From positions 8,984,550-9,048,549 of the forward strand of contig NC_037647.1 of assembly GCF_003254395.2 (NCBI RefSeq): DNA of 64,000 nt. Direction: 5' to 3'. Position 1 is the stretch's first letter, and the number at the start of each line of letters is the position of its first letter. This DNA comes from Apis mellifera (lineage: Eukaryota; Arthropoda; Insecta; Hymenoptera; Apidae). The notes under the pieces are model-generated. The model was not told where the DNA came from and did no database searches. It saw only the letters and a list, made by a program, of their open reading frames with translations. Of this stretch, positions 33,551 to 45,700 are shown piece after piece. The position numbers and the translations under genes were made by a program.

Positions 33551-36500
33551 CTTCTCCTCGTTCGCGTAGCTATCGATCGCCGTGGAATTATTAAGTATGC
33601 ATGCGACGGATCGCGCGTTACGTTTGTTTGTACCGCGTGCCGGCGATATCAACTATTGCGCCCGTTAATCTGACCTCGCGTGACAACGTTATGGAAAGTT
33701 GGCGCGCCCTGCTGAATTAAGGAGTATCTTCCCCGAGGAGGATATACGCGATTCGTCTCCAGTTCAAGGAAGACCGTTTCGTCGCTCTGTCGAAAAAAAT
33801 CGATCTCTTCCTGCCCTATTTTATGTCCCTGCACACACATGCTTCCTTCTATTCGTCGCGTTAATTGGAAAAAAATTGGGGGACCGACTATTGGCAATTA
33901 TTGCTTAATTATTAACTCCTCCGCCGGACAGACTCGTTGCGAAAAAATCACCCCTGTAATTTACCAGTTATTCGCGTAGGTAAACGATGGAAAATTGGTT
34001 CGTCCACGAAACTTTTCTGAAAAATCGCGCCTCCTTCTCTCTTCCTTCGTTGCCCGGCAGCGCATAAATATCTTCTCTCGATTCCACGTCGCTATCTTTC
34101 TCCCTCTTTCCCTCCTTCTCTCGGGAATTTTTCAAACGGTTTTGAAAAAAGTGATAGACGCGAGAGAAGAGGGGGCGCTCGAGGGACGGGTTTCAACCTC
34201 CGACGCATTTTCGTCGGCGTGCCTCGCGGCGACGAGGCGGCAGTCGTCTCGAGAAATCTTCAACGCTTATATAATTCAGGGGCGCGCGAATGAAAAATTC
34301 GAATTCCGTGGCGCGACGTGGCACGGGCGCCGGCCAGAATTCACTGGGGGAGAGAAACGCTGACGAACGCTGAAAGCGTCTCGACGAGTGACGACATCGT
34401 TACCGACGAATATGACGAAGTGAAATTTTTATTAAAAAAGCAGCCCACTCTCGTCTAATTTTTTTTTTTTTTTTTCAACAACACGGAAGAATTTCGGGAA
34501 TATCGCGAGAATTCTAATCCGTAATCCGTAATGGCTGCATTAAATTCAGGAACATCGAGAGTTGCGCTCAGAGTTCGGGACGAGCTCGGAAGGATGGATT
34601 CCTCCGGGAGCGCCTTCGCGTGGGATCGAATGAAAATTCGCGAGAGCGAATCCCGCTAATCTTCTCGCCGGTGTGAGTGGTAAGTGAAAATTATGAAATC
34701 ATCTGCCGGTTGTTTGAAATGATTATTGCGCCAACGATATTTTCGCGGCGCAAATTTAAACTACATGGAAAACTCGGTGGTTATGGGGAATCGTCGTTTC
34801 GAAACGATAATACCAAAGAGCGGTGTATAAACGGCGCGTTCGTTTGCCTCGCGCCCCGTTTCGTTTATTCGCGATTATTTAAAGCGATATTTTTAACGAT
34901 CGACCGTTTTAATTGACGCGGCCCGAGATACAAAGCGTAGGATCGTATAAATCCTCCGCTACTTTCTCCCTCGAATATTCGCGGGAAATCCCGCGCCTCT
35001 GCTACGCGGCGGTATTCGCAAGTAGTCGACTGGATCCCTGCCAAATCGACGCCTCTCGAAAACAAACGGCCAAGATGGAACAAATTTTTCCAACGAATCT
35101 CCCCTTTTTCCGATACGCCTCTCCACTCTATCCCGCGCGAGCTAGCCGGGTATGTGTACACGTTTGAATGGAGCCTCGTCCAAATTGAATTATCGGTAAT
35201 TGTTACGCTACGTACGTTCACCAGACCTCCATTAAAGGGGAACGAAGAAGAAGCCGTATTGACACCTACTCGAGAAAATACGGTGTACGAATCGTGTAAT
35301 TAATATAATACCCGTGATATCATTCCATCTAGAATTGGAGCGTCGTAATTACTCGTGTTATTCGTTTCTCCAAGGAAATTTCGCATATACATGCTCACGA
35401 TTCTATAGAATTCTTTTGGACAACGTATAAATATATCTTGGAAAATTTTTCGAATTATTTGAAACACGAAGAACGAAAGGAGAAAGATAGTTATTCAAGA
35501 GCGTTCCTTTTCTCTCTTTCTCTCTCTCTCTCTCCCTCGTTTTCGAGTTGACCAATTCGCAGCACCGCGACAGTGACCGCGTAATAAAAGCGATTCGAAT
35601 TACACGGGGCGGTTGGTATTGGCAGATGCGACGGGTTCGCTCGGCTCGAAATAAAAAATTCCGCGGAAAATCCAGCGCGGGGGCGTGGTGGGGAGCCGAA
35701 TATTGAAATCCGGCGCTGCCGATTTTCCGCCTCGTTCCGGTTAAAGGGTGCCTTCTCTCTCTCTCTCCATTATTCCGTCCCGAAGCAACGAAATATCGGT
35801 CGACCAAGACGCGCACCTACGAATCCAATCGACCTATCCATCTACCTGAAACCTATTAAAAACTTCTCTCCCGCCCCTCCCCCCCGATAATCGATTTATT
35901 AGCACGTAAATTGAAGGAAAAATGCGCCCTATCTATTATCGGCGCGATTCTCGTTAAATCTGTCGAGAAAAGCGTCGCTCGAAGTATAACTCTTGAAATC
36001 GTTGCATCGAAGGAAAATTAGTGGAAGAAATGTAAGGCGGCGTGATCCTTTCGAACGCTCGACAAAGTGGCGAGAACCGTTTCGTTTCCATGGCATTTAT
36101 CGCCCTTCCTTGTTTTTTACACCCCTGCGCTTTCTTGCACACCCTTTGGGATAACCGCGGCACGCGGAAGTCTCCGGCCATTTTTCAAAGCTCACGGAAA
36201 TGAGATGTCCCGGACCAGGCCAACGCTCGAAACCTCTCTCTCTTTCTCTCTCTCTCTCTCCTCCGTATCGAAAATCCGACGACGAGTCGTACGCTTCGTT
36301 TGTTTCCCCATCATCGTTCGAATTATCGAAACCGCGGGGAGGGAAGAAATTTTGGGAGGAAAATGAATTTTTCTCTCGTCTGTTGAATCGTAAAAATCGA
36401 TCGTTAGCCAGCCATATATGTATAATTCCATTTCGGCGAAAAAGGAGCAACTCGAGAGTCTCTCTTCGAGTTAGAGGGGAGGGGTGCGCATTTCCATAAG

Positions 36501-36700
36501 CAATCGACAGATGCGCGCGGTCGATCAGCCGGTGGGCACCTGCACCGGGCGCGAGCCGGAGCAAGACGGAAGATTTAATCGACTGATGGCGTTTAAGCGC
36601 GGAACGGGGAGGGGAAGGGTGGCGAGCGCAAGAGGTTGGACTCCGCGAGTTTGCGTGCGTTTACTGGATTACACTGGCTTTCCGCGCCGCACGCAGCGTC
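33551..36700. other. Gene-less stretch
   Basis: No gene recognised. It includes TCGTTTCGAAACGA, a 14-bp palindrome at 34794-34807, a 17-base T run at 34459-34475 and CT tracts at 35511-35538 and 36234-36263. An open stretch ending at 34363 has no ATG and no domain. Confidence 0.6.
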
Positions 36701-36714
36701 GTGCACCAATCTTC

Positions 36715-36745
36715 TGTGTGTCTGCGTGTTTGTGTGTGTGTGTGT
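36715..36745. repeat. (TG)n microsatellite
   Basis: TG repeat with CGTGTT interruptions near its start. Confidence 0.88.
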
Positions 36746-38251
36746 CGAGGCAGGCAATCACCTTAATGATAATTTACGATCGGGGACATACATACGTGTC
36801 CCCGGGGCGGAATTGATTTGTTTATTCCGGGGAAGGATTCTCACGCGACGCAGAGGTGGCCCGCCGATTCTTGTTGCTCCTTTATTCTTACACCTTTACT
36901 TCCAGGATTTTCCAAATTCTGCTGTTTGCGTTTTCTAATCGTTCGTGTTAAGCTCGATCAAATGTTGAGAAGTGGCGGCTTGCCTTGAGGAATAAGCTTG
37001 ATTCATGGGAGAGGGAGAACTTTGTGGAGAACGAGCTTCTATTTTGACGCGTTGAAACGAGTTAATTAAGCAAGCCGCGTGTCGAAGAAGAAGCTCCTTT
37101 GGGATTTATGAGTGAAAAGTGATTTCGATTGAAATATGCATAACCTTTTCAAAGAGATATGAGAGATAGAATCATTTTTACGTATATCGATATTGGTAAG
37201 AAAAATTTAAATATCGTCGTTCTTCACTTGACAATTTGGCGTCTCTCTCTTCGCATTTTCTTCAATCAGGATTCCCAAAGATAACATTTATTTCTAATCC
37301 ATTCGCATCCCATCTCATTATTCGGCCCCTTTTGATAAATAAAATAACAACGATAATTTCCTCTTTTCATTTTACGTTCTTCTCGTTTAATTAATTGCCT
37401 TCCATTTACATGAAACATTTTTCATTATCTCGATTCGTTATCAGTGTGATTACGCGTTCCATGTTACTTACCACGTCTCTTCGTGTACAAAACAACAACA
37501 ACAACAATAACATCAACAACAATAATTTTCGACCCACAAAGCCGACCGTCGTTATAAACCATCGACGACAATTGGAGGAATCTGTTTTCGACAGATGGGG
37601 AGAAATCGGAGGGTGGGTTTCGACGGTGGATTTTTTCTTTCCCCTCTCTCCCTTTCCCCTCTCCCTCGGATCACGGGGACACGTTTGTCGATGAAGGTGT
37701 ATAATTGAGTCGTGATCCGGAAGGTATGCGCGGAATTCTCCGGGGTCCGCGTTTTCACGTGCCGCCGCGTTTCGCCCGTTTTAATAATTCCGGTGTCACG
37801 GCGGCTCGCGAACCCGTCAAATTAAATCCGGGGCCGGGATATAAAAGATCGCGAGGTGTTCTCTCGTTGAAATTTATCGCCGTCCCGTGTTATACCCGTT
37901 AGCATCCAGTTACGTAGGCGGAGTAATTGCGATCGATCGATGGCGGGAAAGATCGATGGATCGGCGGATCGATCCAGACGGGAGCCAGTCCTCGGGGGAG
38001 ATATAACTGTATCAAATTTTCTTTCATCGGTAATTCACTCTCGCGGTGGCAAGGGGGCAAGAGAGGTATTTTGTTAATGAAATACTTTCGTTTTTGCGTC
38101 TCATTTTGGCCGCTGTTTGTCACAGCTTGAAAAAAAGCTTCGTTTGAAGCTTCGTTTTTTCTCTCTCTATATATTTTTCTTTTCTTTTTTTTTTTTTTAG
38201 GAATATATACCCGTTTATAGATAATTGATCGCGGGATAAACGGGATATCGA

Positions 38252-38268
38252 GGGAGGGAGGGAGGGGG
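38252..38268. repeat. (GGGA)n repeat, G-quadruplex pattern
   Basis: Four G runs separated by single A, a minimal perfect G-quadruplex consensus on the plus strand. Confidence 0.85.
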
Positions 38269-39008
38269 ATGGATTGGAGCGTGAGAAACAATTTTTTTAA
38301 AAATCTGCGAGATACCAATGGAATGGAAATTCGCGTAGCTAAGAATAATTATCGCTTAAGTATATAAGAACGAAAGGAAAGCCAGGGACATATCGAATAT
38401 TTCCTTCCTATTTTTGTTCACATTTCTTTCTCATCGTACTCGTTAACTGTCAAATAAAACATACGAGTATCCTGAAATAAAAAATCGATCCACGGATTTC
38501 TCGTCGAATCTTAGAGAAAAATCTTACAAGAATTTCCTTTTATACGTATTAAATATATATTTTTTTAAGGGCTCGAAGCCCAATTTTTATCATCGACCCG
38601 CCTCGGAAGGAGAGAGAATCGGCCCAGAACCGTGAGAGGGGGGAGAACGATACATCGAGTCCGTGACAAGATCCACGTAAATTGTCCACGTAAATCCGTA
38701 GTACCACTGTCCCGGATGTATCGACGTTTCGGCCGGCGGCGAATGTAATGAGAAATTTGGTTGTTCCGCGGTCTGTATCGATCGGGGAGCGGACATAAAG
38801 CAATTATTCGACGCGTGGCCGGCCGCTGGCAAACCTCATCGACTATGGGAACGCCACCTGAAAGCAATGGACGGAGGAAGCCGGCGTGCACAAACGGCTT
38901 GCTCGTCTCCCGGCGAAAGGTCGTCCCTCCTGAATCACCGGCCTGGATTTAATTAACGGTGACGCGGACGCGATCGGCCCGCTCGCTATACTTAGCTTCC
39001 GATCCGAA

Positions 39009-39043
39009 GAGAGAGAGAGAGAGACTTCCCCCTCTCTCTCTCT
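39009..39043. repeat. Adjacent (GA)n and (CT)n tracts
   Basis: A GA tract at 39009-39024 is followed by a CT tract at 39032-39043, and the two can pair over 11-12 bp. A further AC/TC tract lies at 39078-39101. Confidence 0.85.
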
Positions 39044-39764
39044 GTTCCTGTCCCTGGCCGCGGATCTCGCACACGCATACACACACTCTCTCTCTCTCTC
39101 CTCGACCGTATCTCCTGCTTTGTTATTGCCAGGAAACCGGGTGCAATCGATATCCACGCGGATACTACTGGCCGGCTCTTCCTTCCATCCATCGATGGTA
39201 ACTTAACTTGCGTTGAAACGGTTGGAAAGGACGATTTCGAAAGGAGGCCGAGGTGAAGGAGATCGTGTCGATCGGTGATGATCCGGGGAGGAGAATTTTC
39301 GTTTGGAATCGAGGGAGGGGAGACGATGGAGGGGAGCTCGATCGATAACGCGTGAGCGTAATCTGGTTTAAGTAATTGATCGAGGAAAGCGATGGTAACT
39401 ACCCTTTCATCGGCCCGCTGATCGACCCTTCCCCTCTTCCCCGCGATCTTTGACGCGGCACATCTGTACCGCGTTAAATAGGGACTCGTGTAATGGAAAT
39501 TCGAAAACCGATGAATTCCACCGTTATCCATCACCGTCGTTGGATTATCCAGCGATGGAGAAAAAAAAGAAAAGAAAGAAAGGAATGTATGGCGAAGCTC
39601 ACTTCTATCTCGCTCGAGGTGTAACTTTTCCTTCTTCCTTTTTTCTCTTTTTTTCTACTAAAGAGAGGTCCGGTCGCGGAGAGGAGAAACGATTCCCAGG
39701 ATCGCGTAACGAGGGGATCTCTCTCTCTCTCCCTCTCTCGATCGCTCGCTGATTCCTCTCGTCG

Positions 39765-39797
39765 TCGCTTAATTAGTACCGGCGTACAATTAAGCGA
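39765..39797. promoter_or_regulatory. Homeodomain-type inverted repeat
   Basis: TCGCTTAATT (39765-39774) is the reverse complement of AATTAAGCGA (39788-39797). Inside, GTAC (39776-39779) pairs with GTAC (39784-39787) around CGGC, leaving one bulged A. That gives 14 bp of pairing. CTTAATT/AATTAAG resembles NK-class and Antennapedia-class homeodomain targets, and a further CTTAAG follows at about 39803-39808. A regulatory role is inferred. Confidence 0.4.
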
Positions 39798-41160
39798 GCG
39801 CGCTTAAGTCGGAGGGGGGGAGGGGAGGGGCCACGCCTGCCGCGTCTGGCGAGATAAATTGGCGGCAATGAATGGCAATTGGGCCGGTGCACGACCGGTT
39901 CGAGGAGAGCGATGCGAACGGACTCGCAAGCTCCCTCCTAAGCGTCTTAAGCCGCCCTCGGGGATCGATATCGGGGGGAGAGGAGCCGAGATTCGATCGC
40001 CGGCCCAGATTTATTCACGCCGGATTGCCTCCCCCACCCTCTTCGAATCCTCGACTAAGTGGATAATCGCGGACTAATCGGGAATTTAATTATAAACAGA
40101 GGCCTCTCCGCCGCGTATGTATGCGTGTATTTCTCCCGCGTTGGGGGATTCGTTCGCGAGATACGAATCTTGGTGGCTGTGAAACTGGGTAGCCGAGCGT
40201 TCCTATCCTATCGGGAAATTTATCTGGATATGGAGATTCGGATTTCGCGATGAAGTAGTTTCTTTGTTCGATGAAAGAAGGGATGGAATTACGAGTGGAT
40301 GAAATCCAGCTTTAAAATTTCAGCACGCGGTTTGGTGGAAAGTTGGTGGTTAGTTCCATCTATCCGTCCTCGAATACGGTTTCGTTGTCTCGACGTGGCT
40401 CGAGGGGGAAACAAGTCGTCGTCGGCGATCGATTCAATTTTCTCGCGAGACTTCTCCTTTCGACGAAGGGGATGAAGGGAAAAAAGAGATTAGTTCGTCT
40501 CCTCCGGCTTGGGAATGGGATGTTCGTCGGTGGAACGATGGTAGCGGCACGAGGATGGAAGCCAACGGACCACTCGATCGTCCTTTAATTGGGTGAATCG
40601 CGTTCCCCGTGTTAAGTGGACGCGAATTAATCAACGGCGGATAATTGAATCGTTGGCGGTCAACCGGTGACTGGTCCACTTTTCACCAACTTTCGATCCT
40701 CGATGTTTATTCCGAGTGGAGGAACTCGATTCCACTTTTTTTTACTTTTCCTTTCTTTTTTTTTTTTTTTTTCATTTTTCAAAGGGTATCCCGATAATTG
40801 TAAAATTGCGACACGAGCGTGTGGGGAGGAGAGCTCTTGGAGAGATTCTTTAATCGCGGACGATAATCAAAGCGCGCGAGTTCTCGAGCCTAATTCGAGC
40901 CCGATTTCGAAGCCCGGTTTTCCAAAGCGGACCGATATCTCACCCCTTCCGTTGATTGGCGGTTTCCCTCGAAACGCTCTCGATGATCCAACCCCTCGCG
41001 ATTCGCGTACAAATGTAACCAATTGTGCCCCCGCTGAAAAGAGCAAACATCGAGCCAATTTCCGATACCCGGTATTCGCACCGTCGATAAGGGATGTTCC
41101 CGCGCGCCATCATTGTTTCCCTTCGATCGATTCGCCCCCTCCTCTCTTTCTCTTTTTTCC

Positions 41161-41192
41161 TTTCTTTCTTTCGTTCTTTCTTTCTTTCTTTC
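41161..41192. repeat. (TTTC)n repeat
   Basis: Seven to eight TTTC units with one CG interruption. Confidence 0.9.
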
Positions 41193-41850
41193 CTTTTTTT
41201 TCCAAACAATAAAAATTCCATTTAACCGCTCCCTCCGTCCACCCTCCTCCCCCCATATGCCATCGTCGAAACGACGTCCCTCCCTCGGCTCGACTAGTTT
41301 GCATCTTCGAAACTCGAGTTTACCTCTTCTTACGCGGAGCCGGTCGCGATTCGTGAACAAACTTTCCTTTCGGTAAGAATTGTTTCGCAAGTATCGAGTG
41401 GCTGGACGGAATTGGACGGAGGGGAGGGGGTCCGAAAGTCCGCGAGACGCACGGAGGGATCGATAATCGGTGCGAGGGGAAGGAGGGAAAAAGCGAGGTG
41501 GGAAGGGGGGAATAGAAATTCCATATCGGGATCGGGAATCGAGCTAGTAGCCGCGGAAACGCAGACACCTCGGAGGCGGCACTTGTGAAACGGAGAGACG
41601 GTCCCCGGGGAGGAGGAGGAGGAGGGGGATAAAAACGCGGATGGTGTGGCTTTTTAGAGGAGAAGCTTCTTCCATCGGGGTCGAGAGGGTGGTCTACAGG
41701 AAAGGGGCGGTCTGAGACCCATCAAAGCCACGAAACCTCTGAATGGTGCACATCCACGCGAGAAACGCCGCTGCAATCGGCGTCTGTTGCTTTCCAGGCG
41801 TTGCCCTTATACGAGATCTTTGGATAAAAACCTATCTTGGAAAAAGGAAA

Positions 41851-41887
41851 AAAAGAAAGAAAGAAAGAAAGAAAGAAAGTAAGAAAG
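41851..41887. repeat. (GAAA)n repeat
   Basis: About nine GAAA units with one T interruption. It is the complement of the TTTC tract some 660 bp upstream. Confidence 0.9.
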
Positions 41888-42386
41888 CTCAACTCGTTTC
41901 GAAGAGCCGTTTTACTTTTGGAAAGGGCAGCGAAAAAACGGCTCGACGACTCCTCGAGGAACTATGTTCGAAATCGTCTTAAACGCGCAATTTCGAGCGA
42001 AAGCAAGTGTCGAAACCTCTATCGAGATTAATTGCACGGTCGAAAGGCGACCGATTACAACTGGTTGTTCCATCGATACATACGAGTTGGCTGGGAAAAA
42101 CGCGAAACAAACGTGTTTCGTTGGAGATTTATGGCGCCTGTTAAGAGCGGCCCGGATTCTCTCGCGGGAGAGACGTTTATCCGCGATGAGAGCCGTTTCG
42201 CGGCCGATCGACCCTCGGCTCGAGGTTAGCATCGGATCCGTTAATGGATAAAAGTAGATCTCCGCGATAAGCCGATTTACACGTGAAATTTCTCCATCTT
42301 CTCCGTTTCGGTTAAGTGGCAAGTAGGGGAGGGAAGTAGGGATCGTTAACGTCACGTTCCGCCAAAAACGCGGCTTCCACGGCAGC

Positions 42387-42410
42387 CTCCCTCCCTCCCT
42401 CCCTCCCTCC
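42387..42410. repeat. (CCCT)n repeat
   Basis: About six CCTC/CCCT units. The minus strand fits the G-quadruplex consensus. Confidence 0.9.
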
Positions 42411-42697
42411 TCGCGGAGGCGGAACGCGTCGGAACGCGTTAGATGTTGAAATTCAGCAGAAGTTTAGCGGAGTATGCGGCGGCTTATGCGGTTAGAGTTA
42501 TTACGCGTAGCGCACGTCTCATTTTCGATTCCGCCAGGCCATACGTACCTCTCCGTACTTAGATACTCCCGCAATAAAATTCAAACTCCTTGGGTATATG
42601 TTCCCGTGGCTGACAGTTGAAAGCTTCTCGCAAACGCGCTCGCCCGCGTTACCTTTACCCGGAATACCGTTAATGTTTGGCGATGTTTCAAAATTTC

Positions 42698-42727
42698 CTC
42701 TCCCTCTCTCTCTCTCTCTCTTCCTCT
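42698..42727. repeat. (CT)n microsatellite
   Basis: CT repeat of about 25 bases at the end of a pyrimidine-rich run. Confidence 0.9.
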
Positions 42728-42770
42728 GTCCGGAAAATATTATATTCCGTGGAGCAGACGCTCCTTCCAG

Positions 42771-42796
42771 CGAAACGATCGTCGAAACGATCGTTT
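42771..42796. repeat. Tandem 12-mer with palindromic core
   Basis: CGAAACGATCGT occurs twice in direct tandem (42771-42782 and 42783-42794). The second copy extends into AAACGATCGTTT (42785-42796), a perfect 12-bp palindrome. Confidence 0.85.
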
Positions 42797-42799
42797 GGA

Positions 42800-45700
42800 A
42801 GCGGGGGTGTATCGTGCTCTCCTCTCATCCGTGTATCGCGACGGGACGACAAATTCCTCGCTAATTTTCGTCGAAACCGCGCTCAGCAATTAACAAAACA
42901 ACTCGGCGACGAGTTGTACAATCCGAATTCCTCCACGAATTCGTCGGACGTTGGTCGAATCGGTTGATTTCGCTTCTCCACGATGTAATTAACAGGATTT
43001 AACAATGGATTTAATAATCGAAATCCTTCAACCGTGCACGCGATCCTCCTCTCGTGAGAAATTGGTGGCTAAATTTCATTTTCGACACATGGGCGGGGAT
43101 GGAAAACGCGGCCTATCCCTATTCTTCGACGTCCCTTTTCCTGGACGGACGTCCGTTTCGCGTGGTGGCAAGTCTACGTCGTATTTTCCAGCAATTAGAC
43201 GCGCGACGCACCGTCCGACAGGTATATCCCGGTGGCAGGGTCGTTAGTAACGACCCCTACAGGCATCCTCCCCCACGGAGCGTTGTACTCCGTGTCCTCT
43301 TCCGTGTCACGTCCAACTCGAAACGGTTTGCATTCGTCCGCCCCCTCCTCCTCTTGACCGTGTAGTAGTAACGGATACCACGGATCCTTCCCTCTCCCCT
43401 CGTACACCTCGCCCCTTTCGACGACTCAACCCCTTCCTCCTCCTGGACGCCCCTCGCAGAAGGGCGTTTTCTTGTCCGGTATTGGCTTTGCGCAGCGCGC
43501 ATTAAACCGGAACTTGGCGGCTCATTGAATCAACGGCTTATATATCCAGGCGTGGAGAAACTACTCCGGCGAGTTTGGAGGGCGCTTAAGAGGGAGTAGT
43601 TAAGTCTTGTTAAGTCTGATTAAGTTTGGCCCGAGTCGATCTCGCATCCTTTGATACACGAGTACACACATTTTCCTCCTCCATCGTTTGTCCACAACGC
43701 TGTCGTCTATTCTTTCGATCATAGCTATGATTGTTTTTATGAAATGTCGTGCAAATCGTGAACAAACTCTCTTTCGAGATCTCGGTATATCCTTGGAATA
43801 AAACGAAGCCTAGGAACGAATACTTCTTCTTCTTCTTCTTACGAGAATATATTTCAACATTGGGGGGTTGTCGCGTGCAAACCGCACCACCAATTCCACG
43901 CACGAGACGCACAAAGGGCAATTCCGTTGGAAGCGGAAGGAGGGCGTTCCGCGTCCATCAAGGAGAGGGCGTTCAAAGGGTGATCGGTGTCGGGGGGTAA
44001 GACGACAGCCGCGGGGGAGGGTGGGGAGGGGGTAACAGTTCCGGATCGGTGTTTCGAAATTCGCGTAACGTGTCACGTCTAACGTACCGTTAATGGAGGA
44101 GCTTGTTAGCCCGACGTGAGTCCCGTTTCACGATGCGAAACGGCTTCGTCCCCTGCTGCTACGATAACGCGCCTTGTCGTGGGCGGTTCCATCGTATCCA
44201 CGAAGGAAGGAAAGGACTCCGCTCTCTCTCTCTCTTCCATACGAGATTATTCCCCGCACGGAGGGGACGAGGAGAATTGTGAGACGACCCCTGCCCGGCG
44301 ATCTCGATCTCGTCGGAGCGGGGTGTGTCTCCTCCCCGTGTCGCGTCTTCGAAACGAAACGTTCCTCCTCTAACAATCGAATCCATCTTCCTCCGTCTTA
44401 TCTGGCTGAGCACATCCGCTACGCATATTGCATCGACTCGAATTAATGTTGCACGCTTCTCCGTCGCTTTTATTGCCCTTCCCTGTTGGATCATACTTAC
44501 GATGAGGAAGAGTTTTTCTTTTTTTTTTTACGCCGATGGTTTACGAAGAAAAAGAAGGAAAAGAGAGAGAAATCTATATCTCTACATTGGTATCGATGAA
44601 ATCCTTGGATGAATTATCGACGTCCCTTTTCCCCTCTCTTTTTCCTCGAACAGAGAATCGTAATAGAGTTTATCGAAAATATATTTACTTACGGTTTGTA
44701 TATATTCGTCCACGGGAAGGGAGGGAAATTGTAGATGGAACGAAGATAGAAACTAATGCCGAGGCGAGTATATTCGGGCCGGCTTTGTCTTGTCTCCTGC
44801 TCGATTGCGTATACATCGGGTTCGGTAATGTATCGAGTTTGTAGCCGGCCACCCTCGGCTGGGTAGGTAGGTAGACACAACGGATGCTGGGATTATCCGT
44901 AACGGCAATTGTACGCCGATTCCACTCGTGCCGGCATTTCTAATTATCTCCAGGATAAATCTGTCCTGGCCACAGCTTTCAATCCTCTCTCTCTCTTTCC
45001 TAGCTAGCTTCTTGGCCACATTCTCTCGTCACATTGGATCCTCCCTTTCAATCGCTTAATCAGAGATCAAGTCGCGAGTATATATATTGTTGTCGTGTTG
45101 TCAATTTGCCGTATTTTTTGTTTTGTTAACTTCGTCTATTATCATTTAGGAAATTTAATGATCGCTCGTACGAATCTTCGCCTCGACTCTCGTTTGGCGA
45201 GTAAGCCAGAAAAATTTTCGTGTGCCATTCCCTCTGTTTTCATGATTCTTTTCACGCTTCGCGTGAACATAATACAAGCCACGGCGAGATTGATTTTATT
45301 GTCATTGTTGGAAGCGTTGATTTCGTTTAAGAGACTTTCCTAGGGAATTGGAGATTTCTTCTTTTTTATCTCTCGATTAATTTTTAGAAATCGTAGTAGT
45401 AGCTAGTGGAAGTGGTTCCATAGAGGGACGAGTCTCGTGACAATCGTAGTTAGGATAAGAGGGATATGTATATCCAATTTGTCGCGGAGGAGTGGAGCTC
45501 CTGACGAGCTAGCTCGTCGTTAGTCGGAATCTACGTCTGCTCTTTCGTTTATCCTCCCCTCCTGGGACAAACCATCCCCGTGCATCGTCTCGATATCGCT
45601 CACGCAGACGCGCGCCGTTTGCTTTGACTTATCTCTATTTGGCGACTACATTACGTCTGATTAACTAAGCCCACCTTGATTACATCTTCGACGTATTGCT

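Larger units (their letters stand above)
36746..39760. other. Gene-less, largely AT-rich stretch
   Basis: No gene recognised. 36950-37520 and 38080-38570 are AT-rich. An AAC-type repeat lies at 37491-37524. A strong acceptor-like T tract ends with AG at 38200 but is followed by stops in all three frames within ten codons. Short tandem duplications occur at 38136-38158 (a 12-mer starting AAGCTTCGTTT) and 38672-38697 (a 13-mer containing TCCACGTAAAT). Confidence 0.6.
39810..42380. other. Gene-less stretch with T and TTTC tracts
   Basis: No gene recognised. Contents are a 17-base T run at 40756-40772, a TTTC repeat at 41161-41192, a GGA-rich patch near 41606-41625 and a GAAA repeat at 41851-41887. 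A small hairpin ACGCCG/CGGCGT lies near 41764-41782. Confidence 0.6.

Noticed and set aside
33998..34363. Open stretch of about 120 codons with a hydrophobic segment
   Set aside because: It has no ATG, no convincing donor and no recognisable domain.
38162..38200. Strong acceptor-like T tract ending in AG
   Set aside because: All three downstream frames hit a stop within ten codons.
45503..45518. 16-bp perfect palindrome, and the 14-bp ones at 33385-33398 and 34794-34807
   Set aside because: About four 14-bp and one 16-bp perfect palindromes are expected by chance in 64 kb, so they are listed but not argued as functional.
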